NCBI GenBank assembly: GCA_918026815.1
Contig: CAKJVC010000114.1
Span: forward strand, 1-64,000
Direction: 5' to 3'
DNA from: Chalara sp. BL73
Lineage: Eukaryota > Ascomycota > Leotiomycetes > Helotiales
Length of the DNA: 64,000 nt
Made by a program: the position numbers and the translations under genes. Position 1 is the stretch's first letter. The number at the start of each line of letters is the position of its first letter. Below are positions 44,956-56,314 of this stretch, one piece after another. A model generated the notes under the pieces. The model was not told the DNA's origin, ran no database searches, and saw nothing but the letters and a program-made list of their open reading frames with translations.

Positions 44956-46902
44956 TTATCCGGGATTCCCACAATATAGCTGACGAAAGGCAGACAGCCA
45001 TTCAGGATTATCAGCTATCGTCTGGTTCCACGAATCTTCACAATCGTAAAGTACACGTCTAGATTCCTGCTGGAAACTTTCGTCTGTGGGGCAGATCCCT
45101 TGTTTCATCTGTTGACGTGCGTATCGACTTAGATGTAGAGTGAGGATCTCGGTGAAAGTATTCAAAGAGGTGTTTTGCACCTGATGTTGTTCAGATGAAA
45201 GCGTTAGATAATCCCTGTTCAGTGGGTGCTTGGCTCCAATATCCCAGTCCGCCCGCGTCGAGATCTGAGCAAAGTGATCCTTAACATCAGGGTTGGTCGC
45301 TGAGAAGGGGACAACACTAGAGGATTCGGGCCCAATAAGATATGGTGGTAAGGCATTGGTAATCTGTGCAGTTATCTCCGGTGAGAACTCATGGTCCCCC
45401 CGCCAATCATTCATTGTTAAGTTTTTACGGAAATGGCCGGCAAGATGCTCGACACGTTCCTCCCAGGTGCCAATGTGTTGATCACAGAAACCACATCGCG
45501 ATACAACGGCTGGCATGTTTGCTTTCCAGTCGTCGATAAGAGGCATAGTATTAAGACGGTGGGTTAGTCGTAAATGCTGCGTTAGATGATCCTTTCGACG
45601 AAAGGCACGATTGCTTCCGAAGCAGGCCCGATGGTTATGCTCGTCAAGATGCTGAGAAGTTGGGTCCAGGGCGTTGCAGTAGGCGCAGTGTTGTCTTCCA
45701 GTCAGAGGCGAAACTACCGAGCCCCCGTGAGGCGCACATATCCAAGACTCAAGATTTAGATGCAGGGATTTCTCATGTCGAACCCAGTCGTATTTGCTTT
45801 TGAAACGATCGCAGCAAAAGGTGCAGCAAAATATACGTCGTCGATCGGTTCCTTTGCCCAAATCAGGTTGGTTCCTGCGTACCCGTCCATAAGATCGATT
45901 TGTCCGAGGCATTGAAGACTTCGCGATGGACAAAGTCGCCGAGCATGTAGACCCAGCGGATTGCCGTGAGGAAGCACTTGCACTGCTTTGGGAGCTGGCT
46001 ATTGATGCTGTTTTACGGTAACGGCGAAATGAGTCATGTCTTCGATCATAATATCTATTCTCATCTCTATAATGGTGTGCAGTTGACTCCGCAGTTGATA
46101 GGGGGTCTAGCGCTCTCATAATCGCAGACATCGAGGCTGGTTCATCCTTAGGTGGGGAATCCTGCCATCGCTGTATCGATTCGGGTACAATCGATTGGTT
46201 TGGGATGAATATCGGGGCAGCTGTTGATGCTGATTTGTAGAGGCGATACCGGCTTCGTCGCCGAGGGAGACCAATGAAATTGCTTGGACCGAGCGTACGA
46301 TGTGAATTGTGCAACTGCATATTCTGATTCTCAATAAAAAGTCCGTCTTTCAAATAAGGATGTGACGGATCCTCCATATTTGGCACCCAGGCCGAAGACG
46401 GTGGCAGAATGTTTAATGGTAATGACTCTTCTGAAGATTCCCCTCGTGAAACTTTATTGGTGTACTCTCCTCCACTGTTCTGAACCAACTTCTCGTTATG
46501 AACGCCCGGTACAGACCACGACATCGATAACGCGTCTAGAGAATCACATTGCGCTGACTGGGACGGGTCGAAGAAAGCATCAGCTAGGACAGAACTGTCG
46601 GAGAAGCTCTGGGGATTACAAAGCCCTAGGCTAAAGCTTTCACTGAACTCTGCAGCTTGGAACTCCGAACATGGGCTCGAAGAAGACGGGTTGAAACCCG
46701 TATTGCACTGAGATGAATCGTGCTGAAATGGAGTGGTAACTGGAACTTCTCCAAATCATCAGGCTAAAATCTTATGCGGTAGAGTGGAATCAGGAATTGT
46801 TCGCTCGAAAGACCAACCTTGCGTCAAATCCTCAATAGGCCACCAACCGTCGAAATCGACCAGCAACGGTGATTTCGCAGCCAGTCGTTCTGCCTCCTCC
46901 AT
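44956..46902 (-). CDS. C2H2 zinc-finger transcription factor
   Basis: A fungal DNA-binding regulator. A short first exon (46902-46818, MEEAERLAAKSPLLVDF...) and a long exon (46739-44956) join in phase to 622 aa if the 78-nt intron uses the donor GTTGGT and acceptor CCAG; without it two TGA codons lie in frame. An alternative start is MSWSVPGVH at 46524. The middle is Ser-rich (SIASSQSSASASSRQS). The finger region has IFCCTFCCDRFKSKYDWVRHEKSLH, HCAYCNALDPTSQHLDEHNH, then FRRKDHLTQHLRLTH and SRCGFCDQHIGTWEERVEHLAGHF, three or four C2H2-like units of the spaced fungal kind. The C-terminus has an Asp/Trp-rich segment. A plausible local regulator of the adjacent metabolic genes. Confidence 0.8.
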
Positions 46903-47482
46903 TTACAATTGGCCTTCGCAGCGACGTTGATTTTTCGATAGTGATATTTTTCCGTCTTGTTGTTATTAGTGATAGCAGCTTAGTGTCGCAGTTTCTCGTA
47001 TGAAACTCCAGTATGTAGAGAATGATGATGCTTTTACAGATTGTGGAAGAATAATTGCTTTGTCTTATGGCGGGGAAGGGGGGAAGATTTCGTGCTAACG
47101 CTAACTAAGAGCTGACCTAAAGAAATCGAGCATCCGCCCTTAACCTTACTGTACAGTAGCCCGCTATCCCCCTGGCGCCTAATGCCGAAAACGGCTCCAC
47201 GGACCATAAAGGCTTGGCGCTTGGCGTTCAGCGCAAAACATTCCATGTAAATATCTATCTTTCCGCTTCTAGAAATTCCCTACGCCCCTGCACAAAAAAA
47301 GCTTGGCGCTCCATATCACGCTAACTTGGTACAGCAGAACCCCTGCAATGGTACATATGGAGCCACTGACATGCCCTGCCTATCGTATTTGGGGAAAGGG
47401 GCCAGCGATGTGAAGACAGGAAGCATCAAATCCCATGTCATATCGATTTGAATGATCTATCTGCATATTGCGCAGATATTCT
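46903..47482. promoter_or_regulatory. Promoter of the C2H2 gene and 3' side of the amidase
   Basis: TTGGCGC occurs at 47214-47220 and 47303-47309, with a CTGGCGCC at 47172-47179, the same words as in the aminotransferase promoter. No gene. Confidence 0.35.
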
Positions 47483-49531
47483 CTAATCTTGTATATCGCC
47501 TAGTAGACTCCTGATCAGCTTTCCAACCGCAATGCATTTCTCATCTTCGTATTTTCCACATATAACCTGCACTCCCACTGGCATTCCTTCGACCAACTTA
47601 AAGTCATCTGTTGAAAGGCGTATGTCAATAAAATAACCTAGCATGGCCACGAAAGAGGGCCATAACTTGGCACGAAGGACTCACATTGTTGTTTGTTAAA
47701 TTCATCGGACAGATTTCTGCCTTGGTGGTCCAGCCAATCTTGTGGGATCTCTTCATCAGAGCTTTTCGAGACTTTGGTGACAGGGACGGTCAGCGCAGGC
47801 CAGTCCAGCAAATTAAATATACTTGTGTACCCCACATATTGATTAGACTTAACCCATGTCCACGGCTTGTAGCCGACCCAAGGCGTTACCGGCATTATCA
47901 GAGCATCGAAACCCTCATTGTACCACCGAGCTAGATATGTGGCCTCGTAGTCAAATTTCTGTGCGTGTAGCTAGCAACGAAATCATCAATGGATGTGTAC
48001 ACTTCATATCGCAAGATTCACCATACCTCATGCGTCTCGGTGGTGGTAAGCAGATGATCTGACGTTCCCACAAACAATCCTTCGATCAATGGCTCACCTG
48101 ACATGTCGCACATCTTTTTGCAGGCTGCACCACCATCCGATAAAATAGCCTTCCTGAAAAGCTCGTACGCATAAGCATGAGATGTGCTATCCCACTCAAT
48201 CACTAAGTCACAACAGTTAGAACAATTCTTCCGACCTAAAGTTAGAATTTTGGCCAACCTTTATGACCGTCAGTTCTGAGAGCTTCTACGACCTGCTTTA
48301 CGGCGCGAGCTATCGGCGGCTGAGGTTTGACCACACCATCATCAATGACATAGCCTATTCTAAGTTTGTGTCTTGCTGGAATCGAGCATCTCTCCGTTCT
48401 CCAAGGCAGAGGAGCATTTCGTGGATCAATCTCCCACGGCTTTGCAGAGTGTAAAGCTTCCATATAAAACTCAATACTTGCGAGACTCGTAGTTATGGGG
48501 CCTGCAACAGGGAGCACCATATTTTGCTTTGCGCTAGACGAACATTGTCAGTCTCGAATGCCTTTCCATTTCATAAGACAGGACAGTAGAAAGACATTCT
48601 AACCCTCCTCGCTCATGCGGATGTCGGGCCATAGACGGCGAGAGTCCGTATAAGCCGCACAAGGCAGCTGGAATACGGATAGAGCCCCCAATGTCGGTCC
48701 CAATCCCTAAGGGACTGCCACGGGCTGAAATTAGAGATGATTCTCCTCCGCTGCTTCCTCCAGAGATGAGATTGCGGTTCAGTGTGTTCAGGCATTGCCC
48801 GAATACATGGTTATACGAGTCTGACATCTCCAAGATATGGTATCTTAGCACTTTCTAAACAAGTTGGAGCCGCACAAAGCATACCATGAGAGACTGAGGT
48901 ACATTGGTCTTCACGTAAAGGACTGCCCCAAGTTTTCGCAACACAGCAACAGAATTTGCGTCTGCCCCCGCAGGCTTATCGATCAACCCTACCCATCCTT
49001 GTTCTTCAGTCAGCATATCTGTGACTACGCTTCATTATTTAGAGACCCCTATCTATTTCACTCCGTTAGTCAAATAGTGTCTTGCGGGCGCCTACCAATC
49101 GTGGTATCCTGCCCTTTCACTTGGATGGAGTCCTTGACGCTCACAGGCAAGCCATGCAATAAACCGACCGTCCTACCCGTTGTGCTTAGAATGTGGTCGA
49201 GCTTTTCAGCTTCCTTATAGGCTTCTTCGAAGAAAATCTCAGTACAACAGCTAGTAAGTTGATGAGCAATCGCGGCTCGTTTGCAAAAAACCTTTGTTAC
49301 GTGGAGAGCTGTAACCTTTCCTAGTGCAATCTCTTGGAGTAGGCTGCCAATGTTGGTGACTTCCGTGAGGGCAAGCTCTTCCGGTGACATTAGACCAGAA
49401 GTACGTATGAAATTTAGGGCATCTGGGACTGTATAAGAGGATGGTATATCTTTGAGGCGCCATTCTGGCGGTATAGCAAGGATCTGGCGGGCTTGCTTCT
49501 CGGCAGCGCGCTCAAGGTAAGCTTTAACCAT
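47483..49531 (-). CDS. Fungal amidase (amidase-signature family), frameshift near the C-terminus
   Basis: Amidase-signature enzymes hydrolyse amides with a Ser-cisSer-Lys triad. Seven exons (49531-49096, 48997-48885, 48827-48604, 48533-48259, 48202-48027, 47958-47685, 47608-47483) can be joined with every intron phase consistent. VSVKDSIQVKG carries the Lys, then GWVGLIDKPAG, LGAVLYVKTNVPQSLM, ISGGSSGGESSLI with the cis-Ser, GIGTDIGGSIRIPAALCGLYG with the nucleophile Ser, LPVAGPIT, GVVKPQPP, LIMPVTPWVG and DWPALTVPVT. The last exon continues GMP and would need VGVQVICGKYEDEK, but CCC at about 47580-47582 has one extra C and shifts the frame, so the literal frame ends about 13 codons later. 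The loss of about 30 terminal residues may be an error in the sequence. Two introns use rarer donors (GTTAGA, GTTGGC). Confidence 0.82.
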
Positions 49532-50150
49532 TTTGATTTCCCGAATATCCCTGGAACCAGAGCCCAATGTCGAATCGTATTGACAACAACAAAGGCTGTC
49601 GAATCAATATTTGGGACTCGTTTGGTATGAGTAACTCACGATAAGTATCACAATTGTTCAAGTAGAGCATGGTGGGTCGAACCCAGGTCTTTCTTGAGGA
49701 TAGGACTGACTCGACACTAGACTATGAAAAGTGGAGTGATGTAACTATACTTTTGCCACTTTTCGTTAGACTTTCCCGCGCCCTACGACGTAACTTGCGT
49801 GTCTCATGATAGTTAGAACGAGCTATCGTAGTGGCGCTAAGCTTCCTAGACCAGAATTCTCCGCTTGAGGGTGCTGACTAGAAACGCTTCGATCTACGTA
49901 ATGGCAAGTCGATTACGGTCGCAGTGTTGGCTCTAAAGATATTCGAATTTTCAGATGTTATGAAATTAGAATGCCTCGGTTGAAACTTACCTCGGTCTTG
50001 CTGACCACTCTATTCTATTTCGCCAAATCATTAGCTGCGTTACTTTTTGCCTTTGCATCCAGAGCAAACCAAATTTTGGACACCAATTCAATGTTACTTA
50101 GCCGTCTATCCAGAAAATTTAAAAGCCGTGTGACAAACACCATACGCAGC
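49532..50150. other. Divergent gap with a tRNA-like sequence
   Basis: Upstream regions of the amidase and the alpha/beta hydrolase. The tRNA-like stretch at 49672-49730 is listed separately. An in-frame ATG at 49971 could extend the hydrolase. Confidence 0.4.
49672..49730 (-). other. tRNA-like sequence (decayed tRNA or SINE head)
   Basis: On the minus strand CATAGTCTAGTG (A-box-like) is followed about 40 bases later by CTGGGTTCGACCC (B-box GGTTCGANNC). This resembles the Gln/Glu tRNA plan, but the acceptor ends do not pair and no anticodon arm is clear. A tRNA-derived SINE head or decayed tRNA fits. Confidence 0.3.
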
Positions 50151-51558
50151 ATGTCACATTTCAGAGTTATTGAGCATGTTGCTCGAGCTCAGCATATTCG
50201 GGAATGGCCAAATGGTGTGGAACTTGGGCACGAAGGTTCACTTGTTCTTGTGGCCAAACAATACATTCCAAGGAACAATTCTGAACCAGGGCCAACTGAC
50301 GTAACCATCGTTGGTGCTCATGCAAATGGATTTCCGAAGGTATAACACCATCGTAATAGTAGAACTCAGTCTCAATTAGATATAGGAATTATACGAGCCT
50401 TTGTGGGACGATCTTTACGAGCAGATGGAATTGAAAGGGAGACGTCTAAGAGGAATATGGATTGCTGGTGTTGTCAACCAAGGAGTGAGTGGTGTACATA
50501 ATGAAATCAGCTTGGGTGACGATCGTACTTTCGCGAATTGTGATGTGTGATCAAAAAGACTAATCTTTGCTAGCAAGCTGGTCGGATCATGCGCGAGATC
50601 TTTTATCCCTCATCAACCAACACCAAGACCAAATGCCTGCACCTATCATAGGCATCGGACATAGTATGGGAGGTATGCATCTGTGAGTGTTGCCGCTTGT
50701 TCTAAAGGTTGACCTAGAAGCTGATCAATCCACAGGGCTGACTTATCTCTTCTGCATCCCCGACTTTTTCAGGCCCTCATCCTAATAGACCCAGTGATTC
50801 AGCGAGAGAATCCCAGCAAACCCTATGCCCTAGCTTCAGCATACAGACGGGATAAATGGCCTACAAGGGCAGATGCCGCTGAGAAGTTTCGGGCTAGTAA
50901 ATTCTACCAAAAATGGGATCCCCGTGTTTTAGACAAATGGATAAATTATGGGCTTCGAGAAATGCCAACAGAAGTCTATCCTCAGACTTGCAACGATACT
51001 GGCACCGCGGTGACTCTAGTAACTTCCAAAGCACAGGAAGCCTTTACTTTCTTGCGGCCGGCCTATGGAGCTGCAGACACTCCTGAGGGTGATGAGTTAA
51101 GTTATGAAGATGCACATCTAGACGATATTCAAGATAATTATCCCTTCTACCGACCTGAGCCACCTCGGGTATTCCGCCGCCTACCAGAAATCAAGCCTAG
51201 CGTCCTCTACATTTTTGGAGAACAGTCAGAACTAGCTTCACCAACGGCACGTCAGGATAAGATGGAGCTTACAGGGTCAGGTGCGGGTGGCAGCGGTGGG
51301 AGGCTTCATGACCGAGTAAAACAAACTGTCCTTCCTTACGGTCATCTCATACCTATGGAGGGTGTTATGGAATGTGCTATATCAAGCGCTTGCTTTATTC
51401 ATGACGAGTTAACTCGATGGGAGACAGGGGTCAAAGCTTTAGAGCAGCGGCGGAAACAGAGTCCACGCTCTGAAAGAATCGTTATCTCAGAACGGTGGAG
51501 AGACAAGCTCGGGGCACCGCCGAACAAGTCTAGAGATGTACTCGGAGCAAAAATTTGA
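50151..51558 (+). CDS. Alpha/beta hydrolase with C-terminal AKI (possible peroxisomal signal)
   Basis: Serine hydrolase of the fungal family that includes peroxisomal esterase/lipase-like proteins of specialised-metabolite clusters. Exons 50151-50339, 50386-50524, 50574-50682 and 50736-51558 join in phase. The start at 50151 (MSHFRVIEHVARAQHIREW) gives 419 aa and matches family N-termini; the frame extends to an ATG at 49971 (479 aa) with an added hydrophobic lead. Landmarks are LVLVAKQYIP, VTIVGAHANGFPKELYEPLW, IWIAGVVNQG, LGDDPSWSDHARDLL, PIIGIGHSMGGMHLADLSLLHPRLFQALILIDPVI (nucleophile Ser in GHSMG) and PYGHLIPME with the catalytic His. The end GAKI fits the loose PTS1 pattern. Introns are 46, 49 and 53 nt. 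Intact. Confidence 0.85.
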
Positions 51559-52735
51559 ATGTTCAAACAATGGAGGAGTACAGGGGTGAGATAACTATGG
51601 AAGGAAATGCAAAATGCCAGTTTCACAGCAAGTAGATGTTATAGTTTGGTACAGTTTGTATGTCCTCTCGAGCAGAAACAAGGCAGCTACTCTAGCTATC
51701 ACTGAATCAACCAACTCGTTGATCTCTTGGTCGCGATTTTATTCCTCCCCTTGGATTAGATCCTTGAATTCATGAACTCAATAGTGTTTACTAATTTTGA
51801 GCCACACGAGCCTTTAGAGTTGCCCATCAGCTTTTATAGGGTTTATGCCTAGCAAGAGGGACTTACTAAAACTACTGTACTACTGTACTACAACCTTAGG
51901 TTTGTGAATCGAAGCGCTATATTCAACGAATCCCCTAGTTATAGCAAGGAAGAGAGACCTGCCATCGTTGCTGCTGTTGTCGACGAAGAGCATCTCAACG
52001 GGGAGCTGAAGGGAATTCGAAGGCCGGCTGGTGAGCTGAAAGGATTTATTTGGCTCGAGCTTGCGGTCGCTCACCCTATGACTTACCACCCCTCTCGGCC
52101 ATCACCCTCCTTAAAAGAGATTCCCCATTCGTTCTCCCTTACCCTCACAGCCTTCGATTTCCCCCTAATATTCATATCTTCAAGCTGCTCTGCACGCCTT
52201 CCAACCTACTTACGGCCTTCCTCCGTGGCCGCCGATTGTTGGCGCGCAGGCTACTATTGGGATTGGGCCAATATCGTTAAGCGCTGAGCTCAGGTGAATG
52301 GTAGCAGCAATATGAGTTGCTCGATTTTCGGTACAGTATCTCACGACCGAGAAACTGTCATTGGAAGGCATACAAAATAAAGGAGTTCTTATAATAAGCA
52401 GCGAAGGGGATGGCGGAATCATTTTTTACGTAAGTCATATTAGAAGGCAAATCTGCTTCTCTCACTTATACAGACCAACTCCTTCAAGGTGATGGTGGAT
52501 CAAGTTTGACCTTTTCTCATGAACTTTAATCTTTCTCATAGCGTACCATATTATATATATTGATGTACGCTGTTGTCAGAGTATTTTGTAACTACCGAAT
52601 GAAAATTCATACTATAGGTTGAGATGAGAAACTAGCAAGGATGACAGGCTTCAAGATCAAGACAGCAGTAACGATTGGCAATTTGTCCGGGCGTGACTTT
52701 TAAACCCTTTTAATAATCTCAACTCCGCCTTCGTA
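51559..52735. other. Gene-free stretch
   Basis: A short tandem of TACTGTAC-type words at about 51872-51892. The open frame at 51904-52287 is not recognised. Confidence 0.4.
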
Positions 52736-53347
52736 TCAACCCCAGAATGCAATTGCCTGCTTTCCCAACGATGACTGCCCGGCCGTATTCGCATGACACC
52801 CATCCTGCACCTCCCCATTATGTAGGATGAACGAACCTACGTACGTCACATTCTGAGTAGCATCTTTGCCCGCCTGCTTCGCCAGACTATCCGTTAACGC
52901 CGGGCCGCTGCTCCCCGCCAGGAAGCACGTCTGCCCAGCATCATACAGCGGCTGGCCCGTGATATAAATCTGCGCTCCGGCCACACTATGCTGTCTCGCG
53001 TTTGCAATCAGCTGCTTGACCTCAGCATATGTAGCGCCGTTCTGTGCGAAGATGCAAATCTGAACCCAGACTGCGGAAGGCTTGTTGTATTTTGCTGATT
53101 GCTGGTCGAACAGTCTCCAGGACGCGGAGTTGGTGTTGGTCCAAGACTGTACGACGGCGCCACCAGTGCCATAGGGACCCCACATGCGCTGGCCATTGTT
53201 TGCAATGTAGCCTTGCGCGACATTCTCGGCCATGGAGCAGCCGATGAAGCCCATTGATCTGGCTGCTGGCGCCGGAGCGCTTTGTGGTGAAGGTGCTGCG
53301 AGTGTGGTGCCGATAGTAGCCAGCAAGTAGAGAGGCGAGAAAATCAT
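52736..53347 (-). CDS. Small secreted SGNH-hydrolase-like protein
   Basis: Single exon, 203 aa. The N-terminus is a clear signal peptide (MIFSPLYLLATIGTTLAAP) followed by a Pro/Ala/Ser linker. The mature part starts MGFIGCSMAENVAQGY, where GFIGCSM stands in the place of the SGNH block I nucleophile (G-x-S-M in this family). WTNTNSASWRLFDQQ, PSAVWVQICIFAQNG, GAQIYITGQPLYDAGQTCF and DGCHANTAGQSSLGKQAIAFWG (His of the last block) follow. This conserved secreted family is common in plant-associated and saprotrophic ascomycetes; its substrate is not known to me. Intact. Confidence 0.75.
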   Translation of the reverse strand: MIFSPLYLLATIGTTLAAPSPQSAPAPAARSMGFIGCSMAENVAQGYIANNGQRMWGPYGTGGAVVQSWTNTNSASWRLFDQQSAKYNKPSAVWVQICIFAQNGATYAEVKQLIANARQHSVAGAQIYITGQPLYDAGQTCFLAGSSGPALTDSLAKQAGKDATQNVTYVGSFILHNGEVQDGCHANTAGQSSLGKQAIAFWG

Positions 53348-55251
53348 TTTGTATTCTGGCGATTCTGTAAGGAATGTATTCAGTCTCAGTGTTGATATGA
53401 CTACTCATATCTTTTGTTGAATACATCTTTATATACTTGCGAACATCATCTAAATTCCAGGATTCCTGTCTTAAAAATGATGTCCATATTGAGCCCCTCC
53501 TTTTCGTATCTTGTGACGATGCATTGAATCCGGAAGTGAGTGACGGCAGCTAGGTATTCGCATAATGCAGTGATACTTTGCAATAAATCTTGCGTTGAAT
53601 CATCTTGTTTAGAAATTTGGGAATGAAGGACAATGCAGATGAAATATCCAAATTAAAATCTCGGGTTTTTACAACCAATAGGATTGCTGCAAGATCCGGA
53701 TACGAAAAACGGCAACATCTTCCCAATAAGAATAGTAAAAGCAAAAGCCGTGTTGTCTTCCCGACCAGACCAGCGAAGAGGTTAACGTCAGGCTATGCGG
53801 TACGGAAGGGTGGCTGTTCAACAACCCGGCCGGATAAATCTCAATTGTCTTAGCCGGAAAATTCCTATTACCCAATGTTGTTTGTTCACCACAGATACTC
53901 CCCGCGCGGCAAAATCGCGCCTGTACCGCGAGAGTTCTACTTGTGGCTTTGCTCATAGGCAACCGCAACTCCCAAACTGGGAAAAATATACACAAATCAA
54001 GAAGACGAACATGAGAGCGATTTACAGATTGCGATAATGGGAGATATTTGCAAACATGCTACCCAAGCAATAGCGTACTTCAGCCCAATGAGACTAGTGA
54101 CCAGGACTCAATCAACCTAATTATGTAGTTGCACATACATTTTGAACCGAATTATGAGCAACCCATCAGTAGAATACAGGTTTTCAGACATGAAGATACA
54201 AACTCTCCCAATCCAGAATATCCCAGAGTCTATAGACGGCAATCACCCGGTTGGTCTGGACTGTGGGATATGCCGTTTGAACGTTGGATCTTGCGGCTAT
54301 AAGTGGTTCAAGATAGCCTGTTTGAATGTAGATACCGTCATGCCTCATGGAAGCCAAATGTTGGCCTGGATTCCTGTTGCAATAGCCCTGCTCTTTTGAG
54401 GCAGCCTTTTCGACGAAAATATTTGGCCACTTTTGGCAAGAGAGTGGATACTCTCACAGACCTGATATTGTCTAAATTGGAACAGAGTTCTGTGGCATAA
54501 GTCCAACGCAATAACACTCCTTCCTCGCCAACAACATTTCTTATCATAGTTAACGAAGTCGCTTGCCCTATTGAACCATGTGAGCACCCCTGGACAAACG
54601 ATTCGATCATGGACATCTATCTTGAGGTTACCAATAACCTAGGAGAAAATCGCGCTACGGTTTAAATAGAATGATACAGTACTTGCACTTATTGGCCAGA
54701 TTGTTGACCGGATACCATTTGCAACGCCAGCGATTCGTCATCAATCCTCCAGATTTCTCAACAAGATAAACGTAGGATAGTCCTAATGCCGGTACCAATG
54801 CCTTTTAAGTTTGATATAGACTCCTGAACGCACCGAAATGAGCCTTGAAAATATCAGTTACCTTGCAAGTGTAATACTTACCATCAGCGCCTGGAAAAAA
54901 GATGTTGCAGCCACTCCTGACAATATTTGAGGGTAATTAGCGGTTTAGCAATTAAATTTACTCAAAAAGCTTCATTAGACCTTCCTCAACTTTGGATGCC
55001 GCCGAATATGCGGCTGAGAAACTACTCGATGAGTTGGATTCCAAAGCTGATCATTCGTCCCTCATTGGTTTTAGATGAAGGTGTAAATATCCGAAGATAC
55101 GCAAACGCGAAAATGTGAAAATCACAGGTTATTCGCGCCTCCTGTAACTGAATGCAATTAAATGTCAAGGTTCCACTGAGTCTATTGAACTGCAGCCAGA
55201 CACCCCCTTCTTAACCATATTATTATGAATCTGCAGCAACGGCAAAGTCTT
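53348..55251. other. Gene-free stretch
   Basis: Upstream of the secreted protein. Short frames on both strands around 54142-54616 lack motifs. Nothing supported. Confidence 0.4.
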
Positions 55252-56280
55252 CTATGTATAAAAATAACGCAAAGCCTTCGCATCGCTATTTCCCTCTTTA
55301 TTCCACACCGCCGACTCTGGGTATGGACACAAGGGTCTTTGCCTCAGCATACCCGAATTTGTTGCATTTGACGTCTCCCACATTGTCGCCACTATCTGAT
55401 TCATAACTTTCCCTTCTCTACCCAATCCACCAGTGCAAAGAGAGCGGCATGCTTTGCATCTTGAAACCAGGCACAGAACGCAAGCAGGTTTCGAGAGTGA
55501 GCGCCTGGTTCGACCCTACAAAGTACCACGGTGAGTCAACAACAGTCTTGGCGCAGTGCTGCATGCCCGGCCCGTGGAAGAAACTCTTAACATAGCAAAT
55601 TCCGCCCATGACGGCCGCTACCTGCTCATAAACGAAGTTGGAACTGCCTGTCGACATTAGCCTGTCTGCCATCGAGGGACATAATGATCTTGCTGCCGCG
55701 GCGGGCTAGGCCTGACAGATTATAATCGTCAGAGATACAGTTGCCTGGTGAAGGTGCCCCCCCCCAAAATATCAATTATGCTGCCGTTGTACTGGGTCCA
55801 GGAACAGTCTAGACCAAAGCCTAGGAAGAACTAATTGTACACGTACCCAAGTGGGCTGTGCATGGAGTTAAATTTGCAGAGTTCTGGCGTACGGATAATC
55901 CCATCCAGAGCCTCGTCCGCTCCACCGCATTGTTTGAGGACCTCAGTAACAATGATAGGACAGGGTGGAGGTGATATGACTTGGGGCATCTGTCGGTAAA
56001 TTCAATTGACGTAGCCTAGTGGTCCAGGATTGCAAACGAAAAGTCCACCAGGCTGGCGCTCCTCCTATAATACCATCAAAATTTTCGGGATATAGGCTTG
56101 CCTCTCTCAAACATACGGGCCATCTGTTGAGCCAAGCAATATGAATATTTGATGGACGAACCGTAATATCCTGTAAAAACTTTCTTCGCTACTATCAACG
56201 GTGGTTGAGTTTTGTCTTGTGTCAGTTGACACGACAGCGAAGACTCCAGCACCCATATCAAACCAGTTGATCCCTGCTAG
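55252..56280 (-). pseudogene. Tannase/feruloyl-esterase relic
   Basis: Tannase-family secreted esterases cut gallate or ferulate esters of plant material. Decayed pieces in order: VAKKVFTGYYGSSIKYSY (56190 region, the strand before the usual SGCSTGGRQ, whose catalytic part is now mutated to LAQQMARMF), then PQVISPPPCPIIV, EVLKQCGGADEALDGII, later SNFVYEQVAAVMGG, FFHGPGMQHC (the late GxxHC that holds the catalytic His) and VDSPWYFVGSNQALTLE, then in another frame DAKHAALFALVDWVEKGK and finally NQIVATMWETS...LRQRPLCPYPESAVW with a natural stop at 55252-55254. Several frame changes and in-frame stops are present. The N-terminal third is missing, and a copy of the dispersed repeat sits at the broken end (56284-56314). 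Confidence 0.75.
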
Positions 56281-56283
56281 TTT

Positions 56284-56314
56284 TAAACCTTAAATACGCG
56301 AGTACGAGAACGAG
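56284..56314 (+). repeat. Partial copy of the dispersed 55-bp repeat
   Basis: AAACCTTAAATACGCGAG followed by TACGAGAACGAG resembles the 3' part of the copies at 26953 and 29656 (GAAACCCCGAGTTAAGCGAG then AACGAG). Confidence 0.4.

Noticed and set aside
51904..52287. 127-codon plus-strand frame
   Set aside because: Composition is unlike a folded protein, it is open in overlapping frames and no motif was seen.
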